Source: Cytophagales bacterium (GTDB lineage Bacteria > Bacteroidota > Bacteroidia > Cytophagales > Spirosomataceae). Taken from it: a stretch of 10,005 bases of DNA. The notes beneath the pieces are model-generated. The model was not told the DNA's origin. It saw nothing but the letters and a program-made list of their open reading frames with translations, and searched no databases. Position 1 is the stretch's first letter, and each line of letters begins with the position of its first letter. A program made the position numbers and the translations under genes. The stretch lies in contig JABMMK010000010.1 in the NCBI GenBank assembly GCA_013205605.1, forward strand, positions 1 through 10,005, read 5' to 3'. Shown piece after piece: positions 6,449-10,005 of this stretch.

Positions 6449-8644
6449 TTAGAAAGTAAAACCAAGCGTGCAACTCACATTTCGAGGGGCGCCAGGTAAA
6501 ATTCCATAGCCGGGGAAAGCACCTGTTCCCCTTCTCGTGAAATAGGAAACATTCATAACATTGTTGACGGATCCCTTCAGGAGCCAATGTTTGCGGTATT
6601 TATATGTGAATGAAAAGTCGTCTAACGTGTACCCTGGGATTAGACCAATCGTGCCCGTTGGGTTAGGCTTAACCGTATTTTGTGCATCAGAAAAAGATTC
6701 AGCCGTAAAACTAGTTTGATAGGTAAATGACAAACGCTTATACGTATATGTAAGTCCGGAGCGAAGAATTTGTTGAGGTGCATTTTCCAATTTCTTTCCT
6801 GCTAAATTTTCTCCTGAGGTTAAAGGGAAGTTGTCATACACCGCATTATTTAATCCTACAGAAACAAAGACACTTATTTGACCATAGCGCGAGCTCCCAT
6901 GAAGGATTGAAATAGGATCCATTTCCGCATATAACTCAATTCCCTTTGAGGAACTTGAACCTAAGTTTGTTCTATATAAATAAGACTGGCTGTTTGAGTT
7001 TTTCATGGACAAATTGCCAATTCTGTCTGTAAACTCAAGAAAGTAAACACTCATATCATAGCGCAAGCAATTACCTATTTTGCCCCTTATCCCCAAATCG
7101 AAATTCAAGGCTCTGGCATCTTTTAAATCTAAGTCAACGATATCGGTGGTGGATGAAGGTAGTAAATCCGAAAAGCTGATGGGCCTAAAACTTTGGGATG
7201 CATTGCCATAAATTTCAAGCGCTGAAGTAGGCTTATAGGATGCGCCCACTCCCCATAATATAAAACTACGTAAGCGATCAGGGCTCAAAAATTTTGTATT
7301 GATATCTAAAAATCCATCCCCCTGGGAGAGGATGTATTCATAGCGCAGGCCGCCTGCCAACTTAAATTTGGGGCTTATGGATAACGAATTTTCAATAAAT
7401 GCAGAGAAGTTTTGGTTGACAAAATTTAAAGATCTAGGGAATTTTGGATCTACTAAATTTTCCGAATACGTTGACCCATTATTGGCAATCCCTTGCTGCT
7501 GACGGAACATATTTCCTCTAAAAATCCGAAGGCCTGCCGACGTTTGCCATTTTTCATTGTAAGCGCTGAGGCCCGAACGAAATTCCGCCCCATAGGAGGT
7601 ATATTCGTCTCGATCTAAAGATCTATTGGCATAATTACCAGCACTATTGGGGACATCTAAGACGTCGTTAGCTTTAGTAAAACCTAATTGAGATCTCCCA
7701 CTTTGAATGGCAAAAATTTGTATTTGGGTATTAAACAATTTGCTGGGGGAATAATTGAATTTTACTACTGGCATAAGCCAATGGGAATAATAATAATTTC
7801 TGGCCCTATTTGAAACCCATGGATCTAATGTAAATTGTGCCTCACTAATTCCTCCTCCCAACTGAGCCTGTGCATTTGATTTTGTTAGTTCAAATGAAAA
7901 CAGTCCGTCAGCCAGAGGCTTCCAATCGACTCTCACATAACTTTGATTCGAATTGAAATCTGAATTTGGACGGAAGCCATCGCCTCCTCTGTATTGATGC
8001 GAGGCAACAAATGCTAATTTTTTGATTCCAGAACGGAATTTAATGAGGGATGAATTTAATCCAAAAGACCCAAAAGTTTGTTGGACCTCCCCGCCAAATC
8101 TCTTTTCAAAGATTGGTTTTTCCAGTACATAATTAATTAAACCGCCGACTTGAGGCCCATATTGCAAAGCGGCCGCACCTCGAACAATTTCAATCTTTTC
8201 TACCCACTCAAAAGAGGGTGTATAATAGGCTTCATTATAACCCATGGGGTCGGGAGTAATATCATAGCCATTTTGCCTCATGTTAAAATCCCAAGAACGG
8301 TTTGTGCTTAAACCACGAATGGCAATGCTCGTGTTAAAACCTGAAGGATCACTTTCAATAACGTGAAGTCCAGGCGTTCTTCCAAAAACTTCTCTAAATG
8401 ATTGATTAGCAAGATTAGCGTCCAATTTACTAAGTACAATTAATTCGGATTTTTTAGCTGCCAATAACCTCACACCATCAAAGTCTACTAAGCTGCTATT
8501 TCCCTTTATCCCCGAATTACCTAAAACAAATACCTCAGATAACATTTTAGAATTAGCGGTTGTGTCAACAAGCACCCCTCCACGCGCAAAGGAAATAGAA
8601 CAAAAAAACAGAGAGAAAAATAAAAAACTTAGGCGGCAAAACAT
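6449..8644 (-). CDS. FecA-like TonB-dependent outer membrane receptor
   Basis: This 731-residue outer membrane transporter is energised by TonB-ExbBD and probably takes up a ferric chelate. Residues 1-20 are a signal peptide rich in Phe and Leu, ending near SFARG. A plug domain of about 58-180 contains FREVFGRTPGLHV (83-95), IRGLSTNRSWDFNMRQNGYD (109-128), YNEAYYTP (136-143), VEKIEIVRGAAALQYGP (148-164) and GGLINYVLEKP (167-177). A 22-strand barrel should follow, closing with YFTRRGTGAFPGYGILPG and a terminal Phe. These plug and C-terminal segments are typical of Bacteroidota proteins labelled Fe(III)-dicitrate receptors (FecA). Only about 35 residues lie between signal peptide and plug, so the FecA signalling domain and the carboxypeptidase-like domain of SusC proteins are both missing. 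SEVFVLGN (36-43) may be the TonB box. No SusD partner or sigma/anti-sigma pair is nearby, and the ligand is a guess. Confidence 0.9.
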   Translation of the reverse strand: MFCRLSFLFFSLFFCSISFARGGVLVDTTANSKMLSEVFVLGNSGIKGNSSLVDFDGVRLLAAKKSELIVLSKLDANLANQSFREVFGRTPGLHVIESDPSGFNTSIAIRGLSTNRSWDFNMRQNGYDITPDPMGYNEAYYTPSFEWVEKIEIVRGAAALQYGPQVGGLINYVLEKPIFEKRFGGEVQQTFGSFGLNSSLIKFRSGIKKLAFVASHQYRGGDGFRPNSDFNSNQSYVRVDWKPLADGLFSFELTKSNAQAQLGGGISEAQFTLDPWVSNRARNYYYSHWLMPVVKFNYSPSKLFNTQIQIFAIQSGRSQLGFTKANDVLDVPNSAGNYANRSLDRDEYTSYGAEFRSGLSAYNEKWQTSAGLRIFRGNMFRQQQGIANNGSTYSENLVDPKFPRSLNFVNQNFSAFIENSLSISPKFKLAGGLRYEYILSQGDGFLDINTKFLSPDRLRSFILWGVGASYKPTSALEIYGNASQSFRPISFSDLLPSSTTDIVDLDLKDARALNFDLGIRGKIGNCLRYDMSVYFLEFTDRIGNLSMKNSNSQSYLYRTNLGSSSSKGIELYAEMDPISILHGSSRYGQISVFVSVGLNNAVYDNFPLTSGENLAGKKLENAPQQILRSGLTYTYKRLSFTYQTSFTAESFSDAQNTVKPNPTGTIGLIPGYTLDDFSFTYKYRKHWLLKGSVNNVMNVSYFTRRGTGAFPGYGILPGAPRNVSCTLGFTF

Positions 8645-8657
8645 ATTATATTAATTT

Positions 8658-8677
8658 AGACTAATTACAAATAGTCT
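8658..8677. promoter_or_regulatory. inverted repeat at the predicted receptor transcription start
   Basis: AGACTA (8658-8663) and TAGTCT (8672-8677) form 6-bp arms with an 8-nt spacer. They lie directly downstream of the receptor -7 box and about 14 nt before its start codon. A repressor bound here would block initiation. No match to the classical Fur consensus was seen, and six-base arms can occur by chance. Confidence 0.3.
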
Positions 8678-8678
8678 G

Positions 8679-8710
8679 CAAATATAAAAGCCCGATGGTA
8701 AAAAAACAAA
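8679..8710 (-). promoter_or_regulatory. Bacteroidota-type promoter of the TonB receptor gene
   Basis: Read on the minus strand, TTTG (8710-8707) is followed by 20 nt and then TATATTTG (8686-8679). This is a perfect match to the TTTG / TAnnTTTG promoter of the Bacteroidota housekeeping sigma factor. Transcription would start near 8672, giving a leader of about 28 nt before the ATG at 8644. Confidence 0.7.
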
Positions 8711-8733
8711 CTATTTAGAATAAATATAAATAG
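8711..8733. promoter_or_regulatory. inverted repeat just upstream of the receptor -33 box
   Basis: CTATTTA (8711-8717) and TAAATAG (8727-8733) are perfect 7-bp arms separated by 9 nt, abutting the TTTG box at 8707-8710. The centre lies about 50 bp before the predicted start, a position typical of an activator site. No regulator can be assigned. Confidence 0.3.
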
Positions 8734-8808
8734 GGGTTAGATTTATTAAGATCATCAGCTGAAAAAAAGAAAGGGCAAAAATTGCAGGAATATGAAAAAG
8801 CCTAAAAC

Positions 8809-8911
8809 ATACCTCGAAGCACCAGCTTTAAAATTTTTAAAAATTTTAAAGCTATACGCATATAAATAAAGCCCATAATTTAGCCCTTATTTTATTGATC
8901 ATATAACTGAT
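8809..8911. repeat. palindrome-centred dispersed repeat, copy 2
   Basis: This is the second copy of the element at 6341-6444, in the same orientation. It has an identical ATACCTCGAA, a 30-nt perfect palindrome at 8824-8853 (arms AGCTTTAAAATTTTT), and TTGATCATATAACTGAT at 8895-8911 (15 of 17 bases shared). The 40 nt between palindrome and end motif are only about half identical but equal in length. One stem pair is C-G in copy 1 (6366/6376) and T-A here (8834/8843). It lies in the gap upstream of the receptor gene with no plus-strand gene before it. Confidence 0.75.
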
Positions 8912-8918
8912 AAAAATA

Positions 8919-8945
8919 AACCCAAGGATAAAATGCCCTTGGGTT
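8919..8945 (-). terminator. hairpin with T-rich tract, candidate intrinsic terminator
   Basis: The arms AACCCAAGG (8919-8927) and CCTTGGGTT (8937-8945) pair perfectly around a 9-nt loop. Read on the minus strand, the stem is followed at once by TATTTTTATC, the usual layout of an intrinsic terminator. Read on the plus strand, no T-tract follows. It would therefore end a minus-strand transcript from the region to its right, for which no firm gene is known. Confidence 0.6.
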
Positions 8946-9000
8946 ATATGCAATCCTACTTCTAAATTATTTTCTCACAAACCAACATCACAAACTATCA

Positions 9001-9090
9001 TTAAACGCCTCTCAGTAAACCAGCACTTCCCTGAAGTGAATAAACTATTTTGGCAGGTTTTGTTTTTAGCTCAATTAATTTTTCCAGCAT
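9001..9090 (-). CDS. very short open frame, possible small peptide or gene remnant
   Basis: This 29-codon frame starts at ATG 9088-9090 and ends at TAA 9001-9003, reading MLEKLIELKTKPAK, then IVYSLQGSAGLLRGV. It overlaps the end of the 74-codon frame to its right in a different frame, and a stop lies just upstream in its own frame. Its composition is protein-like, and joining it to the upstream frame by a -1 shift would give a Lys/Glu-rich continuous segment of about 100 residues. No family is recognised, so this could be chance, a remnant or a real microprotein. Confidence 0.2.
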   Translation of the reverse strand: MLEKLIELKTKPAKIVYSLQGSAGLLRGV

Positions 9091-9299
9091 TCGAACTCTT
9101 TATTCTCCACAGATTTGATTAAAAAAAGGGAGTTTGATTGAATGAAATTTGATTGAAGTGTAAATCTATTTTGGGTAAAAAGTCTTGAAATTTTAAGGGA
9201 ATATATTTGAAGTAAGCCGACGATCATTACACCCAAAACCTCCTTTTTATGAAGTTTTGTTAATTGGTTGATACTATTTAAAACAGAAAGAAAATCCAT
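9075..9299 (-). CDS. hypothetical small protein, 74 residues, unrecognised
   Basis: The frame runs from ATG 9297-9299 to TAA at 9075-9077. The N-terminal half (MDFLSVLNSINQL..., with a hydrophobic patch LGVMIVGLL at 22-30) is followed by a Ser/Asn/Phe-rich half ending FECWKN. The hydrophobic patch is too short for a confident membrane segment. In its favour are a perfect minus-strand -7 box (9316-9323) just upstream, which would give a leader of roughly 10 nt, and a terminator-like hairpin downstream at 8919-8945. Against it are the lack of a recognisable family and a codon pattern close to that of random AT-rich DNA in the second half. Confidence 0.25.
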   Translation of the reverse strand: MDFLSVLNSINQLTKLHKKEVLGVMIVGLLQIYSLKISRLFTQNRFTLQSNFIQSNSLFLIKSVENKEFECWKN

Positions 9300-9311
9300 T
9301 CAAACATAATT

Positions 9312-9341
9312 TTGACAAATATATATACTTTTTGCTATAAT
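9312..9341 (+). promoter_or_regulatory. TTGACA-N18-TATAAT promoter-like site upstream of the TetR gene
   Basis: TTGACA (9312-9317) and TATAAT (9336-9341) both match the classical proteobacterial sigma-70 consensus exactly, with an 18-nt spacer. They would place transcription about 70 nt before the TetR start codon. Bacteroidota housekeeping sigma normally uses TTTG and TAnnTTTG; the overlapping TAGTATTG at 9341-9348 fits that with one mismatch but lacks a well-placed -33 TTG. The match is striking, but whether it is used in this organism is uncertain. Confidence 0.4.
9316..9323 (-). promoter_or_regulatory. minus-strand -7 box TATATTTG
   Basis: Read on the minus strand, this is a perfect TAnnTTTG box about 17 nt upstream of the 74-codon frame. 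No TTG is found at the expected -33 distance, so it is only half a promoter. It overlaps the -35-like hexamer of the opposing TetR promoter candidate, so use of the two would be mutually exclusive. Confidence 0.3.
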
Positions 9342-9418
9342 AGTATTGCTATTGTAAAAGAAATTTTGTAAGAGAATGGTTTTGCTATTGCTATATTTAG
9401 GCTGAATTTTTAGAATAC

Positions 9419-10005
9419 ATGGACTTCCAACTTAGTTTTAAGGTCAACGAACATATCTATTTACGCGATCCCGAATCTTCGGAATTAGGTAAACAAATTG
9501 TGAAAAATGCGATTGATTTGATCTATGAATTAGGTTTCGAGCATTTTACCTTTAAAAAATTAGCCACGAAAATGTCCACAACCGAGGCATCGATCTATCG
9601 GTATTTTGAAAATAAACACCGATTGCTTTTATATATTTTGAACTGGTATTGGTCTTACATGGAGTTTCTTGTTGATTTTACTATCCAAAATGTCCAAGAC
9701 CCGAAAGAGAAGTTAGTTAAGATTCTCACTTTGTTTACGCAAAGTTTACCCGAAAGTGTAGGCCAATTAGATTACAACAAATCCTATTTAAACCAAATTA
9801 TCCTATCTGAAAGCAGTAAAGTTTACCTGATAAAAGAAGTGAAAGAAATCAATTCCTTTCAAGTTTTTAAACCTTATAAGGACTTGTGTAACAAAATTTC
9901 GGAGGTCATGCTAAGCTTAAATCCCACATATGCTTATGCTAGATCTCTAAGTAGCACCTTGATAGAAACAGCGCATAGCCAACAATATTTTAGCAAGAAT
10001 TTGCC
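9419..10005 (+). CDS. TetR-family transcriptional regulator, C-terminus outside window
   Basis: From the ATG at 9419-9421 the frame stays open to the window edge, giving 195 residues that begin MDFQLSFKVNEHIYLRDPESSELGK. Residues 24-72 form the DNA-binding domain: helix 1 at KQIVKNAIDLIYELGF, then FTFKKLATKMSTTEASIYRYFENKHRLL, whose helix-turn-helix and SIYRYF-x-x-K ending are typical of TetR. The rest is the helical ligand domain, starting with the Trp/Tyr-rich LYILNWYWSYMEFLV. The RDPESSELG N-terminal extension and this Trp-rich segment recur in Bacteroidota TetR proteins of unknown ligand. No Shine-Dalgarno is visible before the start, as is usual for the phylum. At up to about 200 residues the domain should be nearly complete. 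Its targets are unknown; autoregulation, or control of genes beyond the right edge, is most likely. Confidence 0.88.
   Translation, partial: MDFQLSFKVNEHIYLRDPESSELGKQIVKNAIDLIYELGFEHFTFKKLATKMSTTEASIYRYFENKHRLLLYILNWYWSYMEFLVDFTIQNVQDPKEKLVKILTLFTQSLPESVGQLDYNKSYLNQIILSESSKVYLIKEVKEINSFQVFKPYKDLCNKISEVMLSLNPTYAYARSLSSTLIETAHSQQYFSKNL

Larger units (their letters stand above)
8912..9418. other. long intergenic stretch without a confident gene
   Basis: Together with 8645-8911, this makes a gap of 774 bp between the receptor and TetR starts. The 8645-8911 part holds the receptor promoter, two dyads and the repeat copy. The rest holds a minus-strand terminator-like hairpin, two short overlapping minus-strand reading frames, a loose TTTGATTGAA direct repeat (9133-9142 and 9148-9157, with a related TTTGATTAA at 9114), and overlapping divergent promoter-like boxes at 9312-9341. 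Nothing else is recognisable. Confidence 0.6.

Noticed and set aside
6449..8644. Receptor as a SusC-type glycan transporter
   Set aside because: It lacks the N-terminal carboxypeptidase-like domain and a SusD neighbour, is shorter than SusC proteins, and has FecA-type plug and C-terminal motifs.
6389..8929. Shared 10-mer ACCCAAGGAT at 6389-6398 and 8920-8929 as part of the dispersed repeat
   Set aside because: The distance from the palindrome differs between the copies, and the second occurrence belongs to a separate hairpin, so it is probably coincidence.
9114..9157. Repeated TTTGATT units as a possible CRISPR or iteron array
   Set aside because: There are only two or three imperfect short units with irregular spacing of 15 to 19 bp, no spacers of constant size, and no cas or replication genes.
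9419..10005. TetR regulator as the controller of the aldarate operon
   Set aside because: It is almost 5 kb away with the receptor and sulfatase between, and the dyads near the operon share no motif with the region before the TetR gene.

Overview
The window looks like a stretch of chromosome from an AT-rich member of the Bacteroidota, probably a Cytophagales-type environmental bacterium. The grounds are a secreted sulfatase ending in a type IX secretion sorting domain, a FecA-like TonB-dependent receptor, TAnnTTTG-type promoter boxes, A-rich translation starts without clear Shine-Dalgarno sequences, and a TetR regulator with the N-terminal style common in that phylum. No insertion sequence, phage gene, tRNA, rRNA or CRISPR array is visible.

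Region 1 (1-4566, minus strand) is a compact five-gene operon, read from right to left: an HpcH/HpaI aldolase (garL-like), a GntP-family permease, a tartronate semialdehyde reductase (garR-like), a glucarate dehydratase (gudD-like) and a small Dabb-domain protein cut by the window edge. Neighbouring genes overlap by 4 nt or lie 7 to 16 nt apart. The three enzymes form the classical aldarate route: glucarate to 5-keto-4-deoxyglucarate (dehydratase), then pyruvate plus tartronate semialdehyde (aldolase), then D-glycerate (reductase). The permease would bring in the sugar acid. The Dabb protein has no assigned step.

Region 2 (4567-6335) is a divergent intergenic stretch with two inverted repeats that look like operators, followed by a plus-strand exported sulfatase with a complete formylglycine motif.

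Region 3 (6336-8911) holds a minus-strand FecA-like TonB receptor with a good Bacteroidota promoter. On each side lies one copy of a palindrome-centred dispersed repeat of about 104 bp. The copies are in the same orientation and show a compensatory base-pair change in the stem.

Region 4 (8912-9418) lacks a confident gene. It does contain a possible short minus-strand transcription unit: a -7 box, two short overlapping reading frames, and a hairpin followed by a T-rich tract.

Region 5 (9419 to the end) is the start of a plus-strand TetR-family regulator that runs off the window.

Most of the window is ordinary metabolism and transport. The most unusual signals are the palindromic repeat pair, the possible small transcript, and the Dabb gene fixed at the end of an aldarate operon.
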